From the NCBI GenBank assembly GCA_023399275.1, contig JAEWQH010000061.1, positions 1 to 19,316 on the forward strand: a stretch of DNA of 19,316 bases, written 5' to 3'. Numbering within the stretch: position 1 is the stretch's first letter; every line of letters begins with the position of its first letter. Made by a program: the position numbers and the translations under genes. Of this stretch, positions 6,589 to 14,012 are shown piece by piece. Below the pieces are notes generated by a model. It had not been told where the DNA came from. It ran no database searches and saw only the letters and a program-made list of their open reading frames with translations. The DNA comes from Bacillota bacterium (lineage in GTDB: Bacteria; Bacillota; Clostridia; Christensenellales; CAG-138).

Positions 6589-8472
6589 CTACTTCAAAAC
6601 GCGATAGACATTCGCCTCGTAGGGCTGCAGTCCATCCCCCTGCGCCATGTAGTTGGAGAAGAGCAGCTCCATCTCCCCTTTGGCCTTCGGCTGCCGGATC
6701 GCGCGCTCACAGAGGTTTGCCTCGATGTAGAGCCGCTCTGTTCCATCATCCCGGTAGTAGCAAAAGACATCCTCCTTCGCGCGCTCCAGCGGCTCAAACG
6801 CGCCGTAGACCAGCGCGGGATGCTCCTTCCGCAGGCGGATCAGCGCCTGATATGCGCGCAAAACAGAGGTTTCATCGGCCAGCTGTGCAGCAGCGTTGCA
6901 AACGTCTTTGTCGCCGACGCGAATCCAGGGCTCGCAATCGGAAAACCCGGCGTAGGTTTCATCCGTCCACTGCATCGGCGTGCGGCTGTGATCCCGCGTG
7001 CCGCAAAGCACTGTCCGCCAGGCCTGCTCAGGCGTTTTGCCCGCCGCAAGCAGTTCGTTGTATTTATTGATGCTCTCGATGTCCCGCAGTTCGCGGATGC
7101 CGCGAAAATCGACGTTGACCGCGCCAAGCTCCTGCCCCTGATAGAGAAACACGGTGCCGCGCGCGCTGAGCAACAGCACGGCGAGCAGCTTGGCAATCAC
7201 CTCGCGAAACGCTTCATTTGCGCTGATCTTGCTGACCATGCGCGGATTGTCGTGGTTTTCGACAAAGATGCTCGGCCAGGCGTAGTCCGCATAATCCCCC
7301 TCAAGCCGGCAAAAGCATTGCTTGAGATGGGTGAGGTTGAAGCGGTAGTCGTCAAAGCGGTTTTTCCCGAGGTTTTCGAGGTGGTCGAAGCTAAAGACGG
7401 TATTCAACTCCTCCCGCTCGTCCGCGGTGAGCAGCTTATTCATCTCCGGCCCCGTGCCCGGCGTCTCGCCAACGGTAAACGCCTCGCCAAAGGCGCGCTG
7501 CCGAAGCTCGCGCAGGTATGCATGCAGGCGCTTTCCATAGAAATAGTGCTCCACGCCCGTGAACTGCATCAACGCGCCGAGTGTCTCACTGCCGTCCGCC
7601 AGCGAGGTTTTGCTGATGTAGTTGATCACGTCGAGCCGGAACCCATCCACGCCCTTCTCCCGCCAGAAATCGATGATGGCGCAGACTTCGTCACGCACCT
7701 TCGGGTTCTCCCAGTTCAGGTCCGGCTGCTTTTTTGAAAAGAGGTGCAGATACTCCTCATCCCGCGTGTCCACCTTCTCCCACGCAGGGCCGGAGAAGTA
7801 GCTGCGCCAGTTGTTCGGGTGTCCGCCGTCCTTCGGTTTGCGCCAGATATAGTAGTCCCCGTGTTCTCCCTGCGGATTGCGCGCGGAGTCGATAAACCAC
7901 TCGTGCTCGTCGGATGTATGGTTCACCACGAGATCCAGTATGAGCCGCATGCCGCGCGCGTGCATTTCGGCGATAAGCTCCTCGGCATCCGCCATGGTGC
8001 CAAACTCCGACATGATGGCGCGGTAATCGCGCACGTCGTAGCCATTGTCATCGTTCGGCGAATCGAAGATCGGCGAAAGCCAGAGCGCATCTACGCCCAG
8101 CTCCTTGAGATAGTCGAGCCGGTGAATGATGCCGCGCAGATCGCCGATGCCATCCCCGTTTCCATCCTGAAACGAACGGGGATAGATCTGATAGACGACC
8201 GCTTCCTTCCACCAGTAGTGCGCATTGGACTTGGAAACCGGCTTGGTGTCCGCCTCCTGGTTGAACAGATCGATCATCGTATCGATGATATCATCCGCTT
8301 CCGGCAGCGCTTTGCCCGCAAATTTTGGAATCGCCGAGAGCTTGAGGTGCTTGACGATAGGATTGCAAACGAGCCTCTTATCCACGCCGGCATACTGCAC
8401 CAACTGCGAGAATACATCCTGCGCGATGGGGTTTTGGAACAGCTCGCCAACCTTGGTATCCCTTGTGATCAT
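6589..8472 (-). CDS. GH13 oligo-1,6-glucosidase-type alpha-glucosidase with an extra N-terminal module
   Basis: The 627-residue protein is cytoplasmic and hydrolyses alpha-glucosides, probably isomaltose-type oligosaccharides taken up by transporters. The (beta/alpha)8 domain starts near residue 85 (HYWWKEAVVYQIYPRSF). A calcium-loop motif DGNGDGIGD (103-111), region I DLVVNHTSDEH, nucleophile Asp281 in GFRLDVIN, acid/base Glu336 in TVGETPG and Asp408 in VENHDNPR are all present. Val282 after the nucleophile is the residue associated with alpha-1,6 specificity in this subgroup. Residues 1-82 are not part of a normal GH13 enzyme; they resemble the DUF1858-like pattern (ITRDTKVGELFQNP ... IIDTMIDLFN). 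The ATG at 8472 has GGAGG nine bases upstream. It is a single-gene unit with its own promoter and terminator; no transporter or regulator sits beside it. Confidence 0.94.
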   Translation of the reverse strand: MITRDTKVGELFQNPIAQDVFSQLVQYAGVDKRLVCNPIVKHLKLSAIPKFAGKALPEADDIIDTMIDLFNQEADTKPVSKSNAHYWWKEAVVYQIYPRSFQDGNGDGIGDLRGIIHRLDYLKELGVDALWLSPIFDSPNDDNGYDVRDYRAIMSEFGTMADAEELIAEMHARGMRLILDLVVNHTSDEHEWFIDSARNPQGEHGDYYIWRKPKDGGHPNNWRSYFSGPAWEKVDTRDEEYLHLFSKKQPDLNWENPKVRDEVCAIIDFWREKGVDGFRLDVINYISKTSLADGSETLGALMQFTGVEHYFYGKRLHAYLRELRQRAFGEAFTVGETPGTGPEMNKLLTADEREELNTVFSFDHLENLGKNRFDDYRFNLTHLKQCFCRLEGDYADYAWPSIFVENHDNPRMVSKISANEAFREVIAKLLAVLLLSARGTVFLYQGQELGAVNVDFRGIRELRDIESINKYNELLAAGKTPEQAWRTVLCGTRDHSRTPMQWTDETYAGFSDCEPWIRVGDKDVCNAAAQLADETSVLRAYQALIRLRKEHPALVYGAFEPLERAKEDVFCYYRDDGTERLYIEANLCERAIRQPKAKGEMELLFSNYMAQGDGLQPYEANVYRVLK

Positions 8473-8508
8473 ATAGGCTATCCTCCATGCCGCGGCCGGT
8501 CACGCAAC

Positions 8509-8534
8509 CAAAAGTATGCGCCGGCGCGCTTTTG
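8509..8534. promoter_or_regulatory. Inverted repeat in the GH13 leader, possible operator
   Basis: CAAAAG and CTTTTG (six-base arms, 14 apart) enclose the palindrome GCGCCGGCGC, whose centre is one base off. It begins just after the expected transcription start and could be a repressor site for the glucosidase gene. No T tract follows, so it is not a terminator. Confidence 0.3.
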
Positions 8535-8543
8535 CTTCGATCC

Positions 8544-8573
8544 ATTCTACCGCGATCCCGACGCGCTTGTCCA
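8544..8573 (-). promoter_or_regulatory. Promoter of the GH13 gene
   Basis: TGGACA (8568-8573), an 18-base spacer and TAGAAT (8544-8549) match 10 of 12 consensus bases. The expected start near 8537 gives a leader of about 65 bases. Confidence 0.6.
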
Positions 8574-8635
8574 CGCCTTTGCCCCGAATTTTGCCGCGTA
8601 TCCATTCGGCCGCGCCCCGAAAAATTGCGCGCGCG

Positions 8636-8666
8636 AAAAAAGCGGACGAAATCCTCCGTCCGCTTT
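8636..8666 (-). terminator. Strong intrinsic terminator of rplU-prp-rpmA
   Basis: AAAGCGGACG and CGTCCGCTTT pair perfectly over ten bases with an eight-base loop, and the T run continues to six or more. It lies 17 bases after the rpmA stop codon. Confidence 0.92.
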
Positions 8667-8683
8667 GGGAACCTAAAACCGTG

Positions 8684-8974
8684 TTACTCGCCCGCGGCAG
8701 CCTCGTATACGCTGACCTGCTTCTTGCCAAAGTGCTTGGTCTCGAAGCGGACGACGCCGTCGACCTTTGCAAAGAGCGTGTCGTCCTTGCCGATGCCGAC
8801 GTTGGTGCCGGGATGGAAATGCGTACCACGCTGGCGCACAAGGATGTTGCCCGCGAGCACAAACTGCCCGTCCGCACGCTTCGGCCCCAGACGCTTGGAA
8901 TTGCTATCGCGGCCGTTGCGGGACGAACCGACGCCTTTTTTATGCGCAAACAGCTGAAGATTCATCTTGAACAT
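8684..8974 (-). CDS. rpmA: 50S ribosomal protein L27
   Basis: This 96-residue protein of the large ribosomal subunit has its N-terminus near the peptidyl-transferase centre. AHKKGVGSSRNGRDS, SKRLGPKRADGQFV and RQRGTHFHPGTNVGIGKDDTLFA are family signatures. It begins with MFKMNLQLF before AHKKG. This is the Bacillota-type extension, matching the site cut by Prp in Staphylococcus aureus (after the last Phe), and the protease gene is directly upstream. The ATG at 8974 uses GGGAGGTG, which lies inside the last codons of prp, so translation is coupled. obg, a common next gene, is absent here; a terminator follows. Confidence 0.97.
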   Translation of the reverse strand: MFKMNLQLFAHKKGVGSSRNGRDSNSKRLGPKRADGQFVLAGNILVRQRGTHFHPGTNVGIGKDDTLFAKVDGVVRFETKHFGKKQVSVYEAAAGE

Positions 8975-8978
8975 ATCG

Positions 8979-9323
8979 TTACACCTCCCTGTGTCGTATT
9001 TTGAGGGATTTGCGATACGCCTCCATGATGGAGTTGAGCCCCGCTTCCATCGTTAAAAACAGAAGCTCGGCCCGATCCAACCGCTCCTCGCGCGTATCGC
9101 CCGCGAGAACGCAGTGCATTCCTTGCGCATCGTCGATTTCACAGGCGAGCTCTTCGCCCTGCCGCAAACCAACGACTTGCGTCAACCCGAGAAAGCACGT
9201 CTGCGTGAGCGCAGAGATCGCGCTGCAGACGATATCCTCCCCCGCTTCGCCAAAGCCCGCGTGTCCCGACGCGGTGAAGCCCACCGTGCGGCCGCGCCTG
9301 CGAAGCATCGTAACCGTAACCAC
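8979..9323 (-). CDS. prp: Ribosomal-processing cysteine protease Prp
   Basis: This 114-residue protein of the YsxB/Prp family removes the N-terminal extension of L27 so that the ribosome can work. The catalytic pair is visible as His21 in SGHAGFGEAG and Cys33 in EDIVCSAIS. It lies between rplU and rpmA, the usual place, with 6 and 4 bases on either side. The GTG at 9323 is preferred because MVTVTM fits the first beta-strand of the family; the ATG at 9308 would remove that strand. No good ribosome binding site precedes the GTG, so it probably depends on coupling to rplU. Its own last codons hold the rpmA ribosome binding site. Confidence 0.95.
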   Translation of the reverse strand: MVTVTMLRRRGRTVGFTASGHAGFGEAGEDIVCSAISALTQTCFLGLTQVVGLRQGEELACEIDDAQGMHCVLAGDTREERLDRAELLFLTMEAGLNSIMEAYRKSLKIRHREV

Positions 9324-9329
9324 CGCGGC

Positions 9330-9635
9330 TTACCCGATCGAGAGAATCTCGACCTTGGTAAACGGCTGACGATGGCCGCGCTTTGTGCGGGAGTCCTTCT
9401 TCGGCTTATACTTGAAAACGACGACCTTCTTGCCTTTGCCGTGCTCGAGCACCTTGCCGCGAACCGCAACGCCGCTCAAAACGGGTTTGCCCACCTTGAC
9501 GCCGCTGTCATCCGCCACCAGCAATGTTTCAAAATCGACTTCCGCGTTCACATCGGCTTCGAGCTTTTCCACCAGAACCTGGTCGCCAACCTCTACCTTG
9601 TACTGCTTACCACCGGTTTGAATGATTGCATACAC
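9330..9635 (-). CDS. rplU: 50S ribosomal protein L21
   Basis: The 101-residue protein binds 23S rRNA in the large subunit. YAIIQTGGKQYKVE, GDQVLVEKL, GKPVLSGVAV and FKYKPKKDSRTKRGHRQPFTKVEI are typical. The start is GTG at 9633-9635, with AGGAGGAGG about ten bases upstream. An in-frame ATG at 9684-9686 would add 17 residues not found in the family and would place the ribosome binding site inside the gene. It is the first gene of rplU-prp-rpmA. Confidence 0.96.
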   Translation of the reverse strand: MYAIIQTGGKQYKVEVGDQVLVEKLEADVNAEVDFETLLVADDSGVKVGKPVLSGVAVRGKVLEHGKGKKVVVFKYKPKKDSRTKRGHRQPFTKVEILSIG

Positions 9636-9720
9636 GATAACTGCACCTCCTCCTACCAGACTCGCCCAATCGCGGTGGCGCGGCAAAACCGCGCGCTTAT
9701 ACCGCCCCGGAGCGGCTCAC
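9636..9720 (-). promoter_or_regulatory. Structured rplU leader, candidate L21 autoregulatory element
   Basis: Between the promoter and the GTG start lie about 85 bases with two GC-rich hairpins: CCGC/GCGG (9702-9715) and GCGCGG/CCGCGC with a five-base loop (9678-9694). L21 leaders are known in Bacillota as ribosomal protein feedback sites. Whether this one fits the known consensus needs a covariance-model search. Confidence 0.35.
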
Positions 9721-9726
9721 CGATGA

Positions 9727-9755
9727 ATCATAACACAACGCCTGCGCCGTGTCAA
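9727..9755 (-). promoter_or_regulatory. Consensus sigma-A promoter of rplU-prp-rpmA
   Basis: TTGACA (9750-9755), a 17-base spacer and TATGAT (9727-9732) match 11 of 12 consensus bases, as expected for a ribosomal protein operon. Confidence 0.9.
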
Positions 9756-9792
9756 CGAAAAAACCGCCGTTTTTCAGGCACGGATCACCGCG

Positions 9793-11304
9793 TCAGTGTA
9801 TGATCCTGCAGTCCTTCTTTGCTTCCGGCACCTTGCGCTCCGAAAGCGGGCGAACGGAGAATTTCTCGATGTGCAGCGATACGTTCGGGCGCACATAATA
9901 CGTGCCGCCCTCTTCGGCCGGAAACAGACAGCCGTGCTTCTTCTCCGCCTGCTCCATGGCTGCTACCACATCCGGATTCGCCTCGATGAGCATGCGCTTG
10001 TTGTTGCTGCCCTTGATCACCTGAACCGTCTGCTTGCGGATGCGATTGATCATGGTCTCGGGCGCAAGCACCTTCGCGTCTCCGTTGCAATAAGGGCAGA
10101 TCTGCTGCAGCGTATCCGAGATGCTCCTGCCGGTTTTCTTGCGCGTCATCTCGACGAGGCCGAGATGCGTAAACCCAAACACATGGGAGCGCGTGTGGTC
10201 GTCGCGCAGCGCGTTTTTGAGCGTGTTGAGCACCAGCGCGCGGTTCGACTCCTTCTCCATATCGATGAAGTCGATGATGATGATGCCGCCGATATCGCGC
10301 AGGCGCAGCTGCTTGGCGATCTCCTTTGCCGCCTCGCAATTGACGGAGGTAATCGTCTTTTCGAGGTTGTCCTTGCCGACGAATTTGCCGGAGTTGACGT
10401 CGATGGACGTCAACGCCTCCGTTCGGTCTATGATGACATAGCCCCCGCTCTTGAGCCAGACCTTGCGGGCAAGCGCCTTTTCGATCTTGCCCTCCGTGTC
10501 GTAGCGGTCGAAGAGCGCCTCGCTTTCCTTGAGCAGGATGCGCGCCTTGAGCTTCGGCGCCATGACATCCGCGATCTCGCGGAGCTTTTCATACGCATCC
10601 GCGTCGTTGACAAACACGCGGTCGATGTCCTTCATCAGCAGATCGCGCGCGGTGCGAAACAGCAGCGACTGCTCGGCGTGCAGCAGCGCGGGCGCCTTCT
10701 TCGCCGCGGCGCGCTTTTCGATCTCGGCGTAGAGGTTTACGATGCTCTCGAGGTCCTCGGAGAAATCTTGCTTGCTCTTGCCCGCCGACGCGGTGCGCAC
10801 GATCACACCCATGTTTTTCGGCTTGATCTCCAGCAGGATTTTTCTCAACCGCTGGCGCTCCTCATCCCGCTCGATGCGGCGCGAAACGCCGACGTAGTCC
10901 ATCGTGGGCATGAGCACGAGCGTGCGCCCCGCGAGTGTGATATGCGTGGTCACGCGCGCGCCCTTGGTGCCGACCGGGTCCTTTGCCACCTGTACCATGA
11001 TGGTCTGCCCGGGCTTGAGGAGGTTTCGGATGTTCTTTGCATCCGGCACCTGCTCGATCACGTCGTCCGGATCGTCCGAAAGCACGATATCCCCCGCGTA
11101 GAGAAACGCGTTTCGCTCCAGCCCGATGTCGACAAACGCCGCCTGCATACCGGGCAGCACGTTCTGCACCTTACCGTTGTAGATGTTGCCGACGAGGCGC
11201 TCCGCCCCCTCCTGCTCCACATAGAGCTCGACGGGCGCGCCGTCCTCGACGACCGCGACGCGGGTTGCCACCCCGCTCGCGTCCACCAGGATTTCCTTAT
11301 TCAT
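9793..11304 (-). CDS. rng: Ribonuclease G (Rne/Rng family)
   Basis: This 503-residue endoribonuclease cuts single-stranded RNA in rRNA processing and mRNA decay. An S1 domain covers about 35-125 (VGNIYNGKVQNVLPGMQAAFVDIG). The DNase I-like catalytic half has the Mg2+-binding Asp302 in TSIDVNSGKFVG and Asp345 in IIIIDFIDME, and the zinc-link pair CPYC (Cys403, Cys406). It ends soon after this, so it is the short RNase G form without the RNase E scaffold tail. The ATG at 11304 has AAGGGA upstream. It follows the DUF2344 gene by 15 bases and is probably on the same transcript. No clear terminator separates it from the rplU promoter. Confidence 0.96.
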   Translation of the reverse strand: MNKEILVDASGVATRVAVVEDGAPVELYVEQEGAERLVGNIYNGKVQNVLPGMQAAFVDIGLERNAFLYAGDIVLSDDPDDVIEQVPDAKNIRNLLKPGQTIMVQVAKDPVGTKGARVTTHITLAGRTLVLMPTMDYVGVSRRIERDEERQRLRKILLEIKPKNMGVIVRTASAGKSKQDFSEDLESIVNLYAEIEKRAAAKKAPALLHAEQSLLFRTARDLLMKDIDRVFVNDADAYEKLREIADVMAPKLKARILLKESEALFDRYDTEGKIEKALARKVWLKSGGYVIIDRTEALTSIDVNSGKFVGKDNLEKTITSVNCEAAKEIAKQLRLRDIGGIIIIDFIDMEKESNRALVLNTLKNALRDDHTRSHVFGFTHLGLVEMTRKKTGRSISDTLQQICPYCNGDAKVLAPETMINRIRKQTVQVIKGSNNKRMLIEANPDVVAAMEQAEKKHGCLFPAEEGGTYYVRPNVSLHIEKFSVRPLSERKVPEAKKDCRIIH

Positions 11305-11319
11305 TTTCCCTTCACTTTC

Positions 11320-12003
11320 CTATTCCGCAGGCAGATGCGGCAGCAGGCCATCTTCGGCAAAATACATGTTCGTACGCAGAATCTCATACGAACCCGTCGC
11401 AGTCAAACGCGCGAGCAGCGCGTCGATCAGTGCATCGACCCGCAACCCGCCATCGGCTTGCAGCTTGCCTAGAACGAGGAGGACGGTTTCTTCGCCCTCG
11501 ACCTGCTCCACGGAAACCCGCAGGATATACGGACGCATGTCTACGGGGCGGATTCCGCCCTTCGTCCGTTTTTGTATGATGATTTCGCCCGAGAGCATGT
11601 CTGCGAGCGTTTCGTCCAGCTTCTCCTTCGAAACCGGTTCTTCAAACAGAATGCGCACGCGGTACGCCGCGGCGCGCAGCTTCGCCGAGAGCGAGCCAAA
11701 CTGCTCCGGCGCGGCGAACGCACCCGAGATGGACATCCCCCGCGGCAGGGCGGCGTTTGCCCGCTCCATAAACCGGGCAGGATCGACCGGCTCCGAAAGC
11801 TGCACCTCAAACCACTCGCAGCAGCTGGCCATGCCCGTCGCCGCGGCGGTTGCAAACGAAAACTGCGGGTGCGGATTAAAGCCGTTGGAGTACAGCAGCG
11901 GCAATCCCGCGCGGCGAAACGCACGCTGCAGCGTCCGCTGGATATCCAGGTGCGAGATCATCGCGACCTCCGGCCCTTTATGATAAGCGGCAATCAGTTT
12001 CAT
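11320..12003 (-). CDS. Radical SAM-associated protein, DUF2344 (TIGR03936 type)
   Basis: This 227-residue protein is found next to, or fused with, the TIGR03960 radical SAM protein; its biochemical role is not settled. MISHLDIQRTLQRAFRRAGLPLLYSNGFNPHP and SFATAAATGMAS are diagnostic of the family. The ATG at 12003 has GGAG six bases upstream; an ATG at 12024 is open but has no ribosome binding site. The gene overlaps the end of the radical SAM gene by 26 bases, showing tight translational coupling, and sits 15 bases before rng. That position suggests a role tied to RNA or ribosome maturation; this is inference from context. Confidence 0.92.
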   Translation of the reverse strand: MKLIAAYHKGPEVAMISHLDIQRTLQRAFRRAGLPLLYSNGFNPHPQFSFATAAATGMASCCEWFEVQLSEPVDPARFMERANAALPRGMSISGAFAAPEQFGSLSAKLRAAAYRVRILFEEPVSKEKLDETLADMLSGEIIIQKRTKGGIRPVDMRPYILRVSVEQVEGEETVLLVLGKLQADGGLRVDALIDALLARLTATGSYEILRTNMYFAEDGLLPHLPAE

Positions 12004-13762
12004 ATCGCGCTCCAAAACATCCATTGCAGTGCTCGCGGCAGTCCAGCGTCGTCCGCCCATCCAACGCGCGCTCATACTCGCGGCGCAGGTACGCCTTCGT
12101 CACCAGCATGTCTACAAAATCCCAAGGCATGGACTCGTCCGCCGCATACGTCCGCTGCGCATAGCCCTGCTCACTCAGGCCGCAATCGACAAACGCCTGC
12201 GACCAGGCTTGCGCCTGAAAATGCTCCGTCCAGGAGTCGAAACGGCAGCCGAGCGCATAGGCGCGCAGCAGCACGTCCGCAAGCCGTTCGTCCCCGCGCG
12301 AAAACGCCGCCTCCAGCACGGAGAGCAGCGAATAGTGACAGTTTAGCTCCGCGCCGCGCACGCCCTTGAGCGCGCCGCGCAGCAGCTCCTGCCGACGGCG
12401 AATCTCCTCCGCCGGCACCTGCGCGCACCACTGAAACGCCGTAAAGGGCTTGGGCACAAAGGTGGATACGCTTACATTGAGCCGCAGACCCTTGCCGCGC
12501 CGCTCCTTCGGCAGCTGATAAAACTGCCAACTGACTTTCTTCGCCAGCTCGGCGATGCCGAGGATATCCTCGTCCGTCTCGGTCGGCAACCCAAGCATAA
12601 AGTAGAGTTTCACGCTGCTCCAACCGGCCGAAAACGCGTCCTGCGTGGCGCGGAGGATGTCGTCCTCCGTTACGTTTTTGTTGATCACGTCCCGCAGGCG
12701 CTGCGTGCCGGCTTCCGGCGCAAAGGTCAGCCCCGCCTTGCGGACGGTCTGCATGACGACAAGATCGTTTGCCAGCTCGCTGTCTACGCGAAGCGACGGG
12801 AGCGAGACGGAGACCTTGCCCGCCGCCATCTCGCGGATGATCTGCGGAACGAGCTGATGCACCTCGGAATAATCCCCCGTGCTCAAGCTCAAAAGCGACA
12901 CCTCGTCGTAGCCCGTGCAGGCGACCTGCCGCCGCGCCAGCTCCATGAGCGTCTCGCTCTTGCGCTCACGAATCGGGCGATAGATATACCCCGCCTGGCA
13001 AAAACGGCAGCCGCGCGTGCAGCCGCGCATGACCTCCAGCGCGACGCGATCGTGTACGATACCCAGATACGGCACGATCGGCTCGCCGGTGAACACGGCC
13101 TTGTCAAGATCCCGAACAATCTGCCGCACGACGACGGTATCCTCCGTTCTGAGCGAAGGCACATAGACCCCCCGCATCGCAGAGAGTTCCCGCAGCAACT
13201 CCGCCTTGCTTCTGCCGGAGCGCCTTGCGTCCCGAACGGCGAGCGCCACCTGCGGCGTCATCTCCTCCCCGTCACCGATGAGCACCGCGTCCATAAACGG
13301 CGCAACCGGGTTAGGGTTGCAGGTACACGGTCCTCCGCAGACGACCAGCGGATATTCCTCCCCGCGGTCCTTTGCCAGCAGCGGAATGCCGGAGAGATCC
13401 AGCATCTGCAGGATGTTGGTGTAGCACATCTCGTAGAGCAGCGCAAAGCCGACGACGTCAAACGCCTTGAGCGGGCGCTTTGTCTCCAGCGAAAAGAGAG
13501 GCATATGCTCCTCTCGCAGCACCTGCTCCATATCCGGCCAGGGTGCAAACGCACGCTCGCAGGCGATCCCCTCCACACTGTTGAGCGCGTGGTAGAGAAT
13601 CCGCGAGCCGAGGTGTGACATGCCGATTTCGTATACGTCCGGAAACAAGAGCGCAAAGCGAAGCTCTGCCTCCTGCTTGACGACGCTGTTCCACTCTCCG
13701 CCGATATAGCGCGCGGGCTTCTCCACGCGGCTGAGCAGGCGGTTGAAGGCAGTTTGGTCCAA
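11978..13762 (-). CDS. B12-binding-domain/radical SAM protein, TIGR03960 family
   Basis: The protein has 594 residues. The N-terminal part (about 1-210) has the cobalamin-binding-like fold seen in this family (RVEKPARYIGGE, PDVYEIGMSHLG, VVCGGPCTCNP). The radical SAM core holds the 4Fe-4S motif CTRGCRFC (Cys248, Cys252, Cys255), then LPSLRVDS, APEAGTQRLRDVINKN and FMLGLPTETDED. A cysteine cluster at the C-terminus (Cys575, Cys579, Cys582, Cys591) may hold a second cluster or metal. Substrate unknown. The start is TTG at 13762: it places RVEKPARYIGGE at the usual distance, and no in-frame ATG is near, but the ribosome binding site is weak. It is the first gene of a unit with the DUF2344 protein and rng. 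Confidence 0.92.
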   Translation of the reverse strand: MDQTAFNRLLSRVEKPARYIGGEWNSVVKQEAELRFALLFPDVYEIGMSHLGSRILYHALNSVEGIACERAFAPWPDMEQVLREEHMPLFSLETKRPLKAFDVVGFALLYEMCYTNILQMLDLSGIPLLAKDRGEEYPLVVCGGPCTCNPNPVAPFMDAVLIGDGEEMTPQVALAVRDARRSGRSKAELLRELSAMRGVYVPSLRTEDTVVVRQIVRDLDKAVFTGEPIVPYLGIVHDRVALEVMRGCTRGCRFCQAGYIYRPIRERKSETLMELARRQVACTGYDEVSLLSLSTGDYSEVHQLVPQIIREMAAGKVSVSLPSLRVDSELANDLVVMQTVRKAGLTFAPEAGTQRLRDVINKNVTEDDILRATQDAFSAGWSSVKLYFMLGLPTETDEDILGIAELAKKVSWQFYQLPKERRGKGLRLNVSVSTFVPKPFTAFQWCAQVPAEEIRRRQELLRGALKGVRGAELNCHYSLLSVLEAAFSRGDERLADVLLRAYALGCRFDSWTEHFQAQAWSQAFVDCGLSEQGYAQRTYAADESMPWDFVDMLVTKAYLRREYERALDGRTTLDCREHCNGCFGARYETDCRLS

Positions 13763-13848
13763 AGCGCTGTCCGTTCCATCCTTATGATTTCGGCGTAACC
13801 CATCGCCTTACCCGATCCGCAAAAGCCGAGATTTACACCTAATATGAT

Positions 13849-13877
13849 AGTTTATCACACCCGCCGCACACGGTCAA
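13849..13877 (-). promoter_or_regulatory. Promoter of the radical SAM-DUF2344-rng unit
   Basis: TTGACC (13872-13877), a 17-base spacer and TAAACT (13849-13854) match 9 of 12 consensus bases. The expected start is about 80 bases before the TTG start codon. Confidence 0.6.
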
Positions 13878-13964
13878 ATCGTACGCGCGTTTTTACACGC
13901 GGCGCTCCTGCAAAAACGAATATCGCACGCGGGTTTGAAAAAAGCATGCAAATTTGACGCGATG

Positions 13965-13973
13965 TGTTAGAAT
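13965..13973 (+). promoter_or_regulatory. Extended -10 promoter of the amidohydrolase-alr unit
   Basis: TGTTAGAAT is an extended -10 element with no good -35 box at the right distance. A TTGACG at 13954-13959 is too close to serve it. The leader would be about 35 bases. Confidence 0.5.
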
Positions 13974-14012
13974 AGACTACATCATAATGCATCAAACTTG
14001 GGAGAGTATGCC

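Noticed and set aside
6415..7737. Long open frame on the plus strand opposite the GH13 gene
   Set aside because: It starts in the intergenic region and runs antisense to a clear GH13 catalytic domain; composition is that of a shadow frame.
9759..9774. AAAAAC/GTTTTT inverted repeat after rng as its terminator
   Set aside because: The stem is almost all A-T with a four-base loop and its Ts are part of the stem, so it would be weak; it also overlaps the rplU promoter region. Read-through from rng is possible.
9796..11472. Long open frame on the plus strand opposite rng (558 codons)
   Set aside because: It is the complement of a well-conserved gene in GC-rich DNA, has no family motifs and crosses into the next gene's complement.
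13954..13979. TTGACG with the downstream TAGAAT as a standard promoter for the amidohydrolase
   Set aside because: The spacer is only eight bases. The TAGAAT is better read as an extended -10 element.
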